Shown here: positions 42,158 through 53,418 of the stretch, in pieces
How positions within the stretch are numbered: the stretch's first letter is position 1
Layout of the letters: every line of letters begins with the position of its first letter
Assembly: GCA_902728285.1 (NCBI GenBank)
Contig: CACVBU010000738.1
Coordinates: forward strand, 2,209,491 to 2,273,490
DNA from: Clytia hemisphaerica
Taxonomy: Eukaryota; Cnidaria; Hydrozoa; Leptothecata; Clytiidae
Direction of reading: 5' to 3'
DNA: 64,000 nucleotides
Translations under genes and position numbers: made by a program
The notes under the pieces: model-generated
Database searches by the model: none
The model's input: only the letters and a program-made list of their open reading frames with translations
What the model was told of the DNA's origin: nothing

Positions 42158-42451
42158 TTCCTATTTTTGAGTTTAAAAAGCCGGAACAAACAAAAAACTG
42201 TCGTCAGTCTCCGGGCTTTCGTTTAAGCCTAGCACTCATTTTAAAATCGATTTTTGATTTTTGGAATCAGCGCTGTCTTTTGTTAAGCACCACTCCGTAA
42301 AAAATCCGGGCGGGAATGACAATTGACAACCTTGACAATTCAAAGGATACCTTGAAATTTATACAAGGACAAGCTGTTATCCTTGTTTATCTTTTTCAAT
42401 ACAAAATTTTTTCTCAATTTAGATTAAACCTTTAATTTTTCACTTCAACAG

Positions 42452-42580
42452 ATTCTTGGCATGATAACGGGCGTTTTGTCAGTAATACAATCATTCCTTC
42501 ACTACCGCATGAACCGAGACGAAATGGCTGGACTTGTAGATGCATCTCCCTGTTTTATCATATGCCAACGTAGAAAATAG
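42452..42580 (+). CDS. Host gene terminal coding exon 4
   Basis: The acceptor is TTTAATTTTTCACTTCAACAG, a good pyrimidine tract. 42 codons then TAG at 42578-42580. It encodes the last membrane span ILGMITGVLSVIQSFLHY, then RMNRDEMAGLVDASPCFIICQRRK, a short basic C-terminal tail with two cysteines. It joins in frame to exon 3. The nearest AATAAA (42798-42803) lies within the foldback downstream and could supply a polyadenylation signal. Confidence 0.6.
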   Translation: MLGMITGVLSVIQSFLHYRMNRDEMAGLVDASPCFIICQRRK

Positions 42581-42612
42581 GCTACGCACAACACCATAAA
42601 GAGATTTCAACT

Positions 42613-42896
42613 CACGCTTATTACATAGTCATTATAAAAACCCCCGGTCTGGCAATGTATTGTTTTAGCTTTTTTGTTCAATTTTCTTTTGTTACAAACA
42701 AAAGACAAGTTGTGATTTGCATACTTTTTGACCACGTTACCAAAATCTTCTCTTGGGATTGGTCTATTTTCTAATCGTATGATCAAAGAAATTGCAAAAT
42801 AAATCGATTTTGGTACGTAAGCTCCATCTTCTAACAATAAAAAGAGACAAAAGCCTTCCAGACCAGTGTTTTTATAATGATTATGCTTATTAATAG
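42613..42896. mobile_element. Foldback element just after the host gene
   Basis: Arms GCTTATTACATAGTCATTAT...CCGGTCTGG and CCAGACCAGTGTTTTTATAATG...GCTTATTAATAG are inverted. It begins about 35 bp after the stop codon, so it probably forms the 3' UTR. The 76-codon minus-strand frame is a shadow. Confidence 0.65.
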
Positions 42897-42999
42897 CCTG
42901 GCAAAAAGGATCGTAATTTTGTAGTTTAAAAGATACCTAAGTTACTCTTTGGAACGTTTCATTGTACATTCTCTTCCACCCGTCTCCTCAAATTTCTTG

Positions 43000-43860
43000 A
43001 ACGCAGTCAGAGTTTTGCAAACCGTAGTCGAATGCTTTGCCTTTAACCCTTACACTCCAAAAGGCGCATAATGCGTGCATAGATGTGGTCAAACCATAGA
43101 GGTATAAAGAAAACAGGAGTTGAATGTGTCGGTAATTGGTCGTTAAAGTCTTTTGATTTCTTTTATAAAATGTATCAAAAGAAATTCTAAGCTCGCCCGA
43201 TGAAATAAGACTTTTTAGTAGAACTCAAGTTTGCTCTGAACATTCTAATAATCAGTATTGAAGATTCTAGCCTTTTAATATACGAAAATTAGATAAAACT
43301 TCGTCCACGAAACAAATTTATGTTCCATTTCGCTATCCGTTCAATTTTGTTTTGAAAAGATATTTTCTCAAGCCAGAAAATGAAAAGTTCTTTATAAGCA
43401 CACACGATTTCAGACTCAATTTGTAGACATAAAGTCGCTGGAGAATTTTGGAGGAAAGTATCAAGCAATAGAGTTCACCTGAAAGAAAACATTGATCGAA
43501 AAATCTTATCATTTGATGAAGGATTGCCAAGTTTACAGGCCTTTTTTTAGTCCAAATATTTTCTTACACTGATGTCAGAAACAATGAATCTCGTCTCATC
43601 TAATTTCTAAAGCTTAAATGAGCCAATAAGATTTAACCTATGGATAAAAGAGCTCATTAAAAATGCACGATATATGAGATTATGAGCATGCATACATCGT
43701 AACTTTTTTAATCGTAGGGCGAGCTTGGTTACAATAGCATACTTCTCCTGTCTTTCTTTATACCTCCATGGTCAAACAACAACTTCCAAACTATCATCTT
43801 CAACTTCTGAACCATTTGATTTAAAAGGGAACTAAACAGATTGCTTGATAAGTATGAAAG
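43000..43860. repeat. Interspersed repeat interrupted by the CATGGAGGTA element
   Basis: Left part 43000-43095 and right part 43771-43860 together match 30530-30700 (TTGCAAACCGTAGTCGAATG; GTCAAACAACAACTTCC; GGGAACTAAACAGA). The uninterrupted copy at 30.6 kb shows the empty site. Confidence 0.75.
43096..43770. mobile_element. CATGGAGGTA element with 7-bp duplication, copy 2
   Basis: Ends CATAGAGGTATAAAGAAAAC and TCTTTCTTTATACCTCCATG, flanked by GTCAAAC at 43089-43095 and 43771-43777. The uninterrupted repeat at 30.6 kb has the corresponding GTCAAAA once, confirming the duplication. 675 bp; no coding frame above 65 codons. Confidence 0.85.
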
Positions 43861-43879
43861 CTTTCCAGTTGTAACAAAG

Positions 43880-44260
43880 TTATAGTCTAATTTAACGTAC
43901 AATCATGGTCGAAATTATATTGACATTTTAGTGTATTTTTAATAACGCTTTCAAAATTTAAAGTTCGGGTGAGAATTGCTATTTTAGCACTTCAACTTTC
44001 TTTCATTGAATATTTCGATAGTGGAGGGGTTGGATGGCTTCCAGGCTATATTCCAAGCCTTATTAGAGCAAATCTGAGCTTTTAAATCCTGAGATCCCAA
44101 GGTCTTCCTAAGTCTTAAGTCTCATGTTAAAACTCAGAGTTAAAACTCAGAGTTAAAACTCTATTTTTCAAATGTAGTTTACCCACTTTAAAATTATTCG
44201 TGGTGTTTGATATTTCGCAGGGAAATCCCCTTTGTCTCAAATATTTTGTCCATGATTATA
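43880..44260. repeat. Interspersed repeat related to 8790 and 46680
   Basis: AAAGTTCGGGTGAGAATTGC, TCTCATGTTAAAACTC and GAAATCCCCTTTGTCTC in common order. A 15-bp unit AAAACTCAGAGTTAA is tandemly repeated at about 44130-44163. Confidence 0.6.
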
Positions 44261-45080
44261 CATGCTTATATATCTAGAGCAATTCTGAGAGAGTTACCTA
44301 CTTATATATCTCTTTGTTTGAAGTTTGAAATTTTAAAAGATACCTAACACTTGTCAAAATGTCAAGCCGATTACATTTTTCAATCCTATTATGCAGTAAC
44401 CTAGGGCCCATTTAGGCAAATCTGGCAATTTTAGGCCGGTCTGTAAAATACCGGCGACAACGATATCGACAAATGGACAAAAATTTACCCTGTGTCGGGC
44501 GGAGTTGCTTCACAAATTTTGAACAAATGAAAATGAAACAGTAGTGGTGACGCCAGGGGGCGGGGCACTCATATGGTCCGACCACGGCATGTGCCACCCT
44601 TAACGGTAGGTATTTCAAGATCCTCAAAATGAACTGTAAGGGTTTACTTTTGATAGAGTGCACTACAATGGTCGTTTTTTTAGACTGTAAGGTTTGGGGA
44701 CTGCTAAATTGTAAGTCTGACAGTAAAAATCTGATGTATGTTTTTGGTTTTGACTCATACCAGCACTTTGTGTCGACATCCCAGGCTCATTTTCGGTTGG
44801 CTTCAGCAAAATGAGATATGAAATCAAACTACACTGTAAGTGTCAAAACGTTCGGTAAAATAAATTCACAGTAAGGGTACCTTTTCACTGCTCAAGGGCT
44901 GTACTGTAAGGGTTCGATTTCGATAGCCATTTTTTGGCGGCACATGACATCGTTTAAAAATCGAGTGTCCCCCTCCCCGGTTGGTGACGTTATCAATAAT
45001 GCAGAAATTTTCACCAAAGATGCCAATTCATAATTCATAGACAATTCACTCAAAATCAAGAGCACCAAAGGCTTCAAAAA
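44261..45080. other. ACTGTAAGGGT-containing dispersed DNA
   Basis: The words CTGTAAGGGTT/ACAGTAAGGGTACC recur at about 44634, 44869 and 44905, and once more at 62023. A segment with CGATAGCCATTTTTTGGCGG matches 62036-62100. Probably a mobile repeat of the CCCGGGG type in design. No gene supported. Confidence 0.45.
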
Positions 45081-45476
45081 TCCTGGATGTTCTTTAGTTC
45101 GGTAGAATAAGACTTCACCAAAACCTGGACAAAATTACCGACAAGCTGAAATTTGGCACAGTGGTCCCTAATAGGTTGACTTGACCACCAAAAAAGACCC
45201 ATTGATTCGGAAACCGGAAACCATATTTCAGAGGCTCTTTTATCGGACATGTCCGAAAAAAAATCTGAAAAAAATAAAAATGAATATAAAAAGCGTGTAT
45301 GACAAAAATATAAAGGTAATGAAAATAACAACCTTTCTATCTCTTCCGATGTTGTTGCTGATAGTGTTTTGTACCATTTCGCCATTGTTCGATTAAATGT
45401 TAATAATTAATAAATGGCAGCTTCTGTTAATATCTTTCAATATTTCTTATCTTTGTCATGAATTTGCCCTATTGTA
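45081..45476. other. No supported gene
   Basis: A 103-codon minus-strand frame (45074-45385) and a 71-codon plus-strand frame overlap. Neither has recognisable motifs or splice support. Confidence 0.4.
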
Positions 45477-45632
45477 TTCATGGTATGCACCACTGCAATG
45501 ACTTCACGAAATTATGCAACTTTTCTGTTTTTGTTCCACCCAATACGTCACTTTTTCTATTGTTTAAGTGACGTATTGGGCAGAAAATTTTAAAAGTTCT
45601 CAGAACACTCTCCAGTGGTGCATATCATGAAT
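45477..45632. mobile_element. CATGATATGCACC foldback, copy 5
   Basis: ATTCATGGTATGCACCACTG ... CAGTGGTGCATATCATGAAT. Centre CCCAATACGTCACTTTTTCT / AAGTGACGTATTGGG. Very similar to the intronic copy at 36977. Confidence 0.85.
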
Positions 45633-46394
45633 TACAATGAAGTGAATACAGCCGCTCTCGTGTTGCTTGCTGAACAGCCACCAGAACCGTTGAAAGACCA
45701 ACGGATCCAACTAAAATTTATTAATAAATTTAACTAAAATCCACCAAACTTAATACCGCACAAACAACATACAATATTCCGATTTTTCATAATAAGGTCA
45801 ACTAATGAATGTGGGCATTTATCACTCAAATTACAGGAACAAAAAGTATAAATATTTTCATGACTCGAAATTATTTCGACTTTTCAATAATCATTCGAAA
45901 GAATAATTCGAGGGATATAAATATACCTCTCGCATTTCATAATTTGAAAACAAAATCCGTTTAAATACAAAAGTTATGGTTAGAATTATTCAAAAAAATG
46001 CCACAGCCTTTATACACCAACGCGTGCAATGAGTCAAATAATTTTGTCTTACTACAACCAAATTGAAGTTTTGAAAAAATCTTCATTTTCAAAATAATGA
46101 AACACTTATAACAAGCCAACCATCTCTCTTTAATAAACATTCCCATATACACACCTATCAATAACCAATTGTCAAAATTCTACGGTTTTTAATCAAAAAT
46201 GAAAAGAAGAAAATTAAAAGGTTCTTTTAGTGATAAAATTCCCCTTTTTCAGGTTGTTTGATTCTCGTTGATATGTTAAGCCCGTGTTTTTATAGAAAAT
46301 GATCATGAATAAACAACAACCCGTAAACAAAACGAAACAAAACGAACATTTTTTTAAGGGTCACCTTCCTTCTATACTAAGGGGGGAATTTGCC
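45633..46394. other. No recognisable gene or repeat
   Basis: AT-rich, no exon or repeat signal found. Confidence 0.4.
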
Positions 46395-46402
46395 ATAAGA
46401 AC

Positions 46403-46659
46403 CACTGACCTTTTTATATCCCTGGACCAAGTAACTCAATGCTGGCCAAGCAAAATATTATGATTGGAGTTTTTATGAAATTGGTACCCGCGGAGAGAGC
46501 GCTAGATCTAGTTTCGCTTGTACACTAATGATGTAGCACCGTTTGTCGTTAGGCAAAGTTTCAAACACTACAATGGCTTCTTCTCGGGTACCAATTCCAA
46601 AAAAACTCCAAACAAAGATGGCGGATATTGCTTGGTCCAGGGATATATAAAGGTCAGTG
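46403..46659. mobile_element. hAT-type MITE with 8-bp duplication
   Basis: Inverted ends CACTGACCTTTTTATATCCC and the complement GGGATATATAAAGGTCAGTG, flanked by a perfect 8-bp direct repeat ATAAGAAC (46395-46402, 46660-46667). CA-starting ends and 8-bp duplications are the hAT signature. 257 bp, with a second inverted pair GGTACCCGCGGAGA / TCTCGGGTACC inside. The 62-codon frame over it is a shadow. Confidence 0.85.
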
Positions 46660-46679
46660 ATAAGAACCTACAATCTCGG

Positions 46680-47000
46680 TCAAAATATATTGAGAATTTT
46701 GGTTGATTCCTCGTTTTTAGCATTCTAAAGTTCGGGCGAGAAAGTGTCTTTTGGGCTATTTGTTAGATTTAATCGAATATTTCAATTTGGGCGGGGTTTA
46801 TAGACTTCCAGATCGTATTCTGCCGTATTGGACCCTTTTTGAACTTTTGGATCCTCTTAAGTCTCATGTTAAAACTCAAAGTTAAAACTCTACCCTTCCA
46901 ACCTAAGTTAGAGCGCTTCCAAATCGATTGTGGCTATAAAATTTCGTGGTAATTTCCCTTTTTTCTCATATATTATGGCCGGTATTCTAGGCTGTTGGCG
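46680..47000. repeat. Interspersed repeat related to 8790 and 43880
   Basis: AAAGTTCGGGCGAGAAAG, TTCAATTTGGGCGGGG, TCATGTTAAAACTCAAAGTT and TAATTTCCCTTTTTTCTCAT keep the family order. Confidence 0.6.
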
Positions 47001-47072
47001 TCTACTGGCGGATTCACGCTCCTTATACTATTTATACTACCTCTTTTTTTTGTAGAGGTTGCGATTAAGATC

Positions 47073-47246
47073 ACAGTCAACTCTCTCTAATTCGAACCTC
47101 TATTTTTCGAATCTTTCTATAATTCGAACTAAAATATTGGTCCTCTCAGCTAGAAATTAGTTTAAATTTCTTCCTGTAATTTGAATTTTTCTCTAATTCG
47201 AAGAAAATTCATGGTCCCTTAAAATCGAATTAGAGAGAGTCAACTG
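47073..47246. mobile_element. pogo/Tigger-like MITE, best copy
   Basis: CAGTCAACTCTCTCTAATTC ... GAATTAGAGAGAGTCAACTG, with internal TTTTCGAATCTTTCTATAAT words. Terminal symmetry over about 25 bp. Confidence 0.75.
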
Positions 47247-47693
47247 TAATAAGAACCGAGAATTAAAAGAAAAAACTCTATCTTAAAAGCTAATCCAAAT
47301 TTATGGAAATACTTCTCATCATAAATTTTAAGCCTCAGATCCGCCAAAGGGAAGGTGCAAATGTTTAACTTTCCAAGAAAACAATCAAAAGTATCTCCAT
47401 GAGCACATAGATTGCCATAACAGAAAATGCTACAGATAAAAATCAATCATAGAAAAAACTTGAAAAATTGTGTAATCAAAAAAACTCTTCATTCAAATTA
47501 TACCTTATTTCAGTATATACATTTTACAATTTCAGGGTGCATGTTATATGAATCAGATTTTGAAAAAATATCAAATTTCTGTTTATTAAAACGTTTGCGA
47601 AAATGTTCTCAGTCCATCGTATTCCCAATGCAATGCCTCAACGGTCGCCTTTAAAATCTCGATAAGTCAGAAGTTTTAGTTTGATATTCTATA

Positions 47694-47888
47694 CAGCTTT
47701 TCAACCGTAGCCGCCAATTGCCGTGCGGGCATTTTTGTCCGTTTTACCACCCTAAAACCGTCCCAGTCTTTTTTTCGCACCTACAGACAATAGAAAAAAG
47801 TGTAAAAAAGGATTGGATCGAGTTTAGGGTGGTAAATTAAATAATAAAGTGGCACGCACCTGACCGCGCGACTACGGTCGAAAAGGTG
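47694..47888 (+). mobile_element. CACCTTTTCGACCGTAG MITE, copy 4
   Basis: CAGCTTTTCAACCGTAGCCG ... ACTACGGTCGAAAAGGTG, flanked by TA on each side (47692-47693, 47889-47890). Confidence 0.85.
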
Positions 47889-48272
47889 TATTGCCCAAAA
47901 GCTCCCATTTGTTGAACCCCCCCTTTGGTTAAAACCGGTTTATTATTCAGAATAAATTTTGATTTGTGTCCTTTGTAAATTGAAGTTTGTTTTGGATCAC
48001 AAGGAATATCTTTTTCAGTGAAGCATGATAGTTTCAGTATCACTCACGAAGTTTCAGGTTATAGAGATTTAAATGCATGAAATTTGAAAGAGTTCTTATA
48101 AGAAAGACACATTTTAATTTCGGATAAAATTAATACGGAATCGCGAAAATTCGAGAACATCAATAAAACAACTTTTCAAAATGTATATTGTGTAAGAATT
48201 CAAAAGGTAAAATGGTTATATGAAGATTGGGAGAAGTTGGAAAATTTGTTTTCAGAACAAGACTGGAAACAA

Positions 48273-48484
48273 GCAAGTAAGCCTACGACCACAGTCGGAG
48301 GGGTGGGCGCCACTCTTCCTCTTTGGATTGCTCCACTTACCCTTGATCATTCTCTTAATTGCTGAGCATCAAACAGAGAGGCATCAAGTACCATTTTGGG
48401 AATCTTTGGTATGACCCGGCTGGGGGTTAAACCCACAACCTTGCGCACCCTAGCCGGATGTTCTACCACCGCACTACAGTCGCT
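48273..48484 (-). mobile_element. tRNA-derived SINE with 9-bp target duplication
   Basis: Minus-strand reading: A-box-like TAGTGCGGTGGTAGAACATC, B-box-like GGGTTTAACCCCC, the body shared with 40764-41039, and a CTTACTTGC tail. Flanked by a perfect TGGAAACAA repeat (48264-48272, 48485-48493). Confidence 0.9.
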
Positions 48485-48499
48485 TGGAAACAAAGAAAA

Positions 48500-50155
48500 A
48501 TGGTAAAACGAAGCCATTGTAAACTTTGAATATTTCCAATAATAAATATTCAACATGGTAAATCAATCGATTGACGTCGACATCAAACTTGGCACAAAAT
48601 GTTGTTGTCATTTACCTTAAGGGAACTAATTTTAACGTGTTCGAAAATAAATTCCAAAAATCGCATTTCGCAGCAATTAATTTTGCACTAATGCTTGTCA
48701 CATTTCATTTTCCTGAGGATTTTTCATTTCTTAATGAAAATTGGCTAAATTTGTAATTCCCGTGAAATTTAATTCCGCGCTCTAATATTTGCAGTTTGGC
48801 CGTAAAACCGTGAAAAGATCGAAAATTAATTCCCACGAAAATTAGTTCCCATTGGATAACGTTTTATAAAGACCTTTGGTGGTCATTTGTTTCGTTCATA
48901 AGGCCTACAAGTAAATCCAAGCTCAAATCTAAAAAGTTAATCTCTGCTAATGACTCCATGCAAGTGAAGTCAAGGGGAATTTTTTTGGATAAATGTTAAA
49001 ACTAAAAACAATGATTTGTGGGGCAAAAAAAGGAAACCTCAGAAGAAGAAAAGATAAACAGCTTCTATTAATTAGGAAAGCTAGGTAACCCCCCCGATAA
49101 CAAGTAACCCAGCTGATGTGCTAAATTTTAGCCCTAACCACAAAAATTGACTTAGGCCTGCTTTGAGAAACCGAAGGTAACTGGAACCATGCACCATAAC
49201 AATGAAAATGAAAATGAATCTACCCTCCTCATATTATGGTGATCCCCCTAGAGTTTTGAAGTTGCAGATCCCCCTTGATCTCACATAGAACCAACATTGC
49301 GATCTTCGTTGATATTTTCCTAACCAATGACCAAAGATGACGGCTTTAAAGTTGTATTTTCACTACAAAATAGAATGGAATGAAAAACAAATCTTATTGT
49401 TTTGAAAATACGGATCAACCCCGTAGTATCTTCAAAACATGTCCTTGTCTCTTTAAATGCAACAGTCATAGTCAATATCAAACGAAAAGGTTCCAGAACA
49501 CCAAAATTTGAAACCCAAAAAAAGAAGACGTTGAAAAGCCAAACGGATCAAAACAATTACACTCCACTATTTCCATTGGACAGAACTATTCCGTTTTCTT
49601 GCTCTGAAACGTTTCGAAACCAGTAAGAACACTTCCTAACTAGAATGAAAAGCAGATCGAGGCGATGCGAAATCGTAACATCTGAACATAATCTTAAATC
49701 AGTCTTTCATCAGAATGAATGTTATCCGCATTTGAACAGCAAGACCCTGGAACTTTTGCGAGTGTTCGAATTAGTGCTCGTGGTATGTTAAAAAGGGCAA
49801 AAGTTTGGCGCAAAGAACTGGGGGCCGTAGGCATGGTCAATGTTTTTTTTTTGAGAAATTAGGGAAGAACTACGTTATGACGTCATAATTGAAGATGTCG
49901 TAAAACTTGAAATGTGCAGTTTTCTGCGCCAAATCAATGGCATTTTTTGGACATACCATAAGTTACACGAGTTAGAGAAAGAGTATGTTGCTCAGTTAAG
50001 ATTTGCCAAAGATATCAATTAAAAATTAAATCAATACTCTTACATACTTGGACAGCCTTCATGCAACATACAGTGGACTATAGAATTTATTTTGAAGCGA
50101 TAACTCTCATAGAAAGATTAAACTATAAAAAAACTGCTAAATCTTTCTTCATTAT
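48500..50155. other. No supported gene
   Basis: AATTCCCGTGAAATTTAATT / AATTAATTCCCACGAAAATT words at 48750-48850 resemble the AATTCGCG-rich family. The other content, including short frames at 48571 and 49402, has no recognisable motif. Confidence 0.4.
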
Positions 50156-50161
50156 CAGTAT

Positions 50162-50444
50162 ACACCCATGTGTCACAGAGCCACTGGGACCCCAGCCCCA
50201 CTGGAAAATTAAGCAAAAATTTCGTCTCCGGTGGGAAAATACCCACGAATTTCAGCCTCACTGGAAAAAGACTTTGATTTCATCCCCACTCGAGATTCTA
50301 TGTTTAAAAATTGCACTCCAAAAACATCTCCACTGGATTTTTTAACCTTTGGAACATAGAATTTCTATCCCCATTAGGATTTCAATAAGAACTTTTATCC
50401 TCACTGACGAAAAAGGTTCCACCGGGGCTGTGAGACAGGGGTGT
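50162..50444. mobile_element. CACCCCTGT-ended MITE, copy 2
   Basis: ACACCCATGTGTCACAGAGC ... GCTGTGAGACAGGGGTGT. The word CAGTAT lies directly outside both ends (50156-50161, 50445-50450). Inverted relative to the 8198 copy. The 94-codon frame over it is a shadow. Confidence 0.75.
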
Positions 50445-50529
50445 CAGTATGCAGTTGATTCTTGCTAATTCGAATTTGAACGGAAATTCTAATTTTTGAA
50501 TATCAGAAAGATTCCAATTATAGAAAGTA

Positions 50530-50800
50530 ACCTCAATTTTTGAAGGTTTTTAAGGTTTTAGTTTTACATAATATAAATATTACCGTTTCATACCAGACAC
50601 ATATCTTGTATTTATATATCAGGCCGGTATCTCCTATTGTTATATTGTGTTCGATTTCGTACTGAATGAACAAAAAGTTGTTTTTCTTTTCCTCTTTCTG
50701 ATCAATCTTGCTCCAGATTCGTGTCAACCCAAAGTGAAAAATCTTGTTAGTTAATAATTAAGCGATATCACTCTTATTTAAAAACAAAAACTTTTAGATA
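50530..50800. repeat. Interspersed repeat shared with 9130-9475
   Basis: CATACCAGACACATATCTTG, TCTTGCTCCAGATTCGTGTC and GCGATATCACTCTTATTTAA match the second part of the 8.8-9.5 kb repeat. Confidence 0.65.
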
Positions 50801-51524
50801 CATCCAGCAGCATAAAAAAGAATGACTAAACACGCTCTAAACGATGGAAAAACAGGAACCTGACTCCTACTAAATACTGTATTAGACAACACCTTTAAAA
50901 CAATATTTTTTTTCTGGCATGAAAAGCAAAGTAGTTTCACGTGAAGTAGAGGAACATAACATAATGGGGAAAAAAGGAATAACTTAAAATTCAAATAGAT
51001 GCTTTTTTTAACCCAAGGCTGTTAAGCACTTTCACACTATTTTGCCAAAAAAACAAACTGCGAGGAGGGGAATAAATTTGGAGAAAACTGAAGTTTGAAA
51101 ATTTTAAAAAGTAGAATTAATTTTGCTCTACAATGTTAAATCTGTTTAAAATCATACTGAAATTATAACCATTAGGGTACAACACAAACCAATAGGTCTG
51201 AAGTGAAGTACACAGTTGAGTGCAAAATTCAATTGTAATCATGAGTATAGTGGAAGAGTTAAAAAATCAACCTACCTAAAATCGGGATATTCCACTAGAA
51301 CTTCTATTTACATTGCGCACCAATGAAACCATAAAAAACATTCTATCTCCATCAATTTCAAATTCGCTTTATCAAGTTAATAATTCCAATCTCTGTAATT
51401 CGAACAAAATTACATAAGCTTACCGTTTCAATTCGAATTAGTGAGAGTCAATATTGTAACTGATAATTTTGCCGTTTAAGCCAATGAAATATAGCAGAAG
51501 ACTAGAGAAAAATATTCACCCTTT
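50801..51524. other. No recognisable gene
   Basis: A pogo-like fragment (TCTGTAATTCGAACAAAATT ... GAATTAGTGAGAGTCAA) lies at about 51388-51452. Otherwise unassigned. Confidence 0.45.
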
Positions 51525-51675
51525 TCAAACTTTAAGAGGAAGTGGAGCCTTAAAATTATCAGTCCGTTTCGAACGAGAGATTGGACCTAATGTTTTTTTT
51601 CTTCAAGACTTTAAGAGGAATTGAAGCCTTAAAATTAGCAGTCCGTTTCGAACGAGGAATTGGACCTAATGTATT
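51525..51675 (+). repeat. Tandem duplication, about 77-bp unit, two copies
   Basis: ACTTTAAGAGGAA(G/T)TG(G/A)AGCC ... GTCCGTTTCGAACGAG(A/G) ... TTGGACCTAATG occurs twice back to back. Confidence 0.8.
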
Positions 51676-51747
51676 TTTTTTCTTTTTGCATAATCCAGTA
51701 TTTATATGAAAACCATGCAGGCCACGTAACTTATGTACTAGAAAACA

Positions 51748-51916
51748 CAGTTAACTCTCTTTAATTCGAGCTTATATTATACTTTCTGTAATTCGAACTA
51801 AAATGTCGTCCCCTTCAGCTGAAAACTGGTATAAAACACGCTTCATAATTCAAATCATATTCTATAATTCGAAAAGTTTTTTTGATCCCTTGAAGATCGA
51901 ATTAGAGAGTCGACTG
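51748..51916. mobile_element. pogo/Tigger-like MITE
   Basis: CAGTTAACTCTCTTTAATTC ... GAATTAGAGAGTCGACTG with internal AATTCGAA words. Confidence 0.7.
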
Positions 51917-52882
51917 TAAGTGGTTTCAAAAAAATCCTATATTATAGATTCGTCCCTAGCCTCCGGTTATATCTCATTGTTAAAACTATTCATTACCCAC
52001 ATTAAAAAGTGATTAGACTGCAATTTTTCGACACTCAATAGAAAATGGCCAGCAAAATTTTTCTGAATCCTTTGATGTTATATAACAAGTTCCAAAAGGC
52101 TTTAGATTCTTCGCACTAAGATTTCTAAAGAAGTGGTCCAGCAACATGACTAAAAAGTGATTAGACTGCAAATATTTCGACACTAAATGTCAGCAAACTT
52201 GCTTACTCTAGAAGACAAAAAAATTCAAACAGAAGAAAAGTGAAAAAGACGATGAAGAATAACTAGTCACTTCATCAGCGAAAAAGAAAACGAAAAAGAA
52301 GAAGAGAAAAAGACAGAATCCCAAGTCTATTGCAGAAGATGAAAAAGACTTATCATAGTTGTAACCACTAGATAGATGTCTTGGCATAGAGAGTTGATGT
52401 TAAAAAGAGAGACATACTTTAAACAGTCATTTCATCACAATGGTTGCGATGAAGAAGTTCAGCTTTCCCCCATTTTCTAGTCTTTTATAAGAATATTTTC
52501 GGTTGATTATAGAAAAGACAGTTTTAGTCATCATCGGAGTCAAATTATTATTAGGGGATTAGGGAATTAAAGCAGTCAGGCCTGGTCAGGCCATGAAGCC
52601 CAATCCAATTCCTACGACTTAGACCAAAAATGACGATTTCTAACTCAAACTGGGCATTACAGGAGGGCGTCAATATAGCCCATGTCCAATATTCTTGACA
52701 TTGGCACTTAAAGAGTTCACTCGAACAGGATTTTTTGTTCCCTTGAGAGAATATTAGATAAATTTATTTCTCTATATCTCTCCATGAGAAGCACCTTATT
52801 ATAAACAGCTGATTGTCGTGGGGTAAAAACCAGAAATGTATTCACTAATCCAAAATGGTAAAGAAGACTGTTTAATTTAATA
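51917..52882. other. No supported gene
   Basis: AAAAGTGATTAGACTGCAA and TTTCGACACT words occur twice (about 52003-52040, 52151-52188), a short dispersed duplication. GAA-rich low complexity lies at 52240-52350. Confidence 0.45.
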
Positions 52883-53077
52883 CACCTTTTCAACCGTAGC
52901 CGCCAATTCCCGCACGCGCATTTTGTTGTCCGTTTTACCACCCTAAAACCGTCCCAGTCTTTTTTCGCACCTAAAGACAATAGAAAAAAGTGTAAAAAAA
53001 GGATTGGATCAAGTCTAGGGTGGTAAATTAAGTGGCACGCGCCTGACCTGACCTGACGCGACTACGATGGAAAAGTG
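52883..53077 (+). mobile_element. CACCTTTTCGACCGTAG MITE, copy 5
   Basis: CACCTTTTCAACCGTAGCCG ... GACTACGATGGAAAAGTG with TA flanks. A small CTGAC triplication near 53043-53058 is unique to this copy. Confidence 0.8.
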
Positions 53078-53406
53078 TATTCTAATTTTTCACACTTTTT
53101 TGCTTTAAAAATTTCAACAACTTGAAAGACTTTGAATAATTTCTCCCCCTCCCCTTCTCTTTCGAGTTATGGAGACTTGACTATACATTGAACAGAGAAT
53201 ATATATGAAAGAAAGTACGCCACAAGCGCAGGATCAAAAATCTTAGAATAATCTTATTCTAAGAAATAATCTTATAAAAATAATAAACAATCTTATAAAA
53301 AAAATAACAAATTAGCAAAGAAGTTAGGATGAGGAAAAGTATTTCATTCGCAACAATGCAAGCCTAGTCTCCATATTTTCTTTTCGCTTGAACATTTAAA
53401 ATACAA
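53078..53406. other. No recognisable gene or repeat
   Basis: Contains repeated AATCTTATAAAAA words at 53255-53305. Nothing coding. Confidence 0.4.
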
Positions 53407-53418
53407 TTTGTTTTTCCC

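Larger units (their letters stand above)
35182..42580 (+). other. Host gene span: unrecognised multi-pass membrane protein
   Basis: Four coding segments on the + strand share a consistent reading frame across splice sites: 35182-35342, about 36640-36967, 41138-41254 and 42452-42580. The conceptual product is about 240-245 residues with a cytosolic-looking, acidic N-terminus containing PPPY (a WW-domain ligand of PPxY type) and four or five hydrophobic segments. I do not recognise the family. PPxY plus several membrane spans occurs in small endolysosomal adaptors such as LAPTM and NDFIP proteins, but no family-specific motif is visible and I do not assign it. A TATA-like TTTTATAAAAC lies at 35087-35097. 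Introns hold CCCGGGG elements, a foldback, a LINE, a SINE and two MITEs. Confidence 0.6.
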
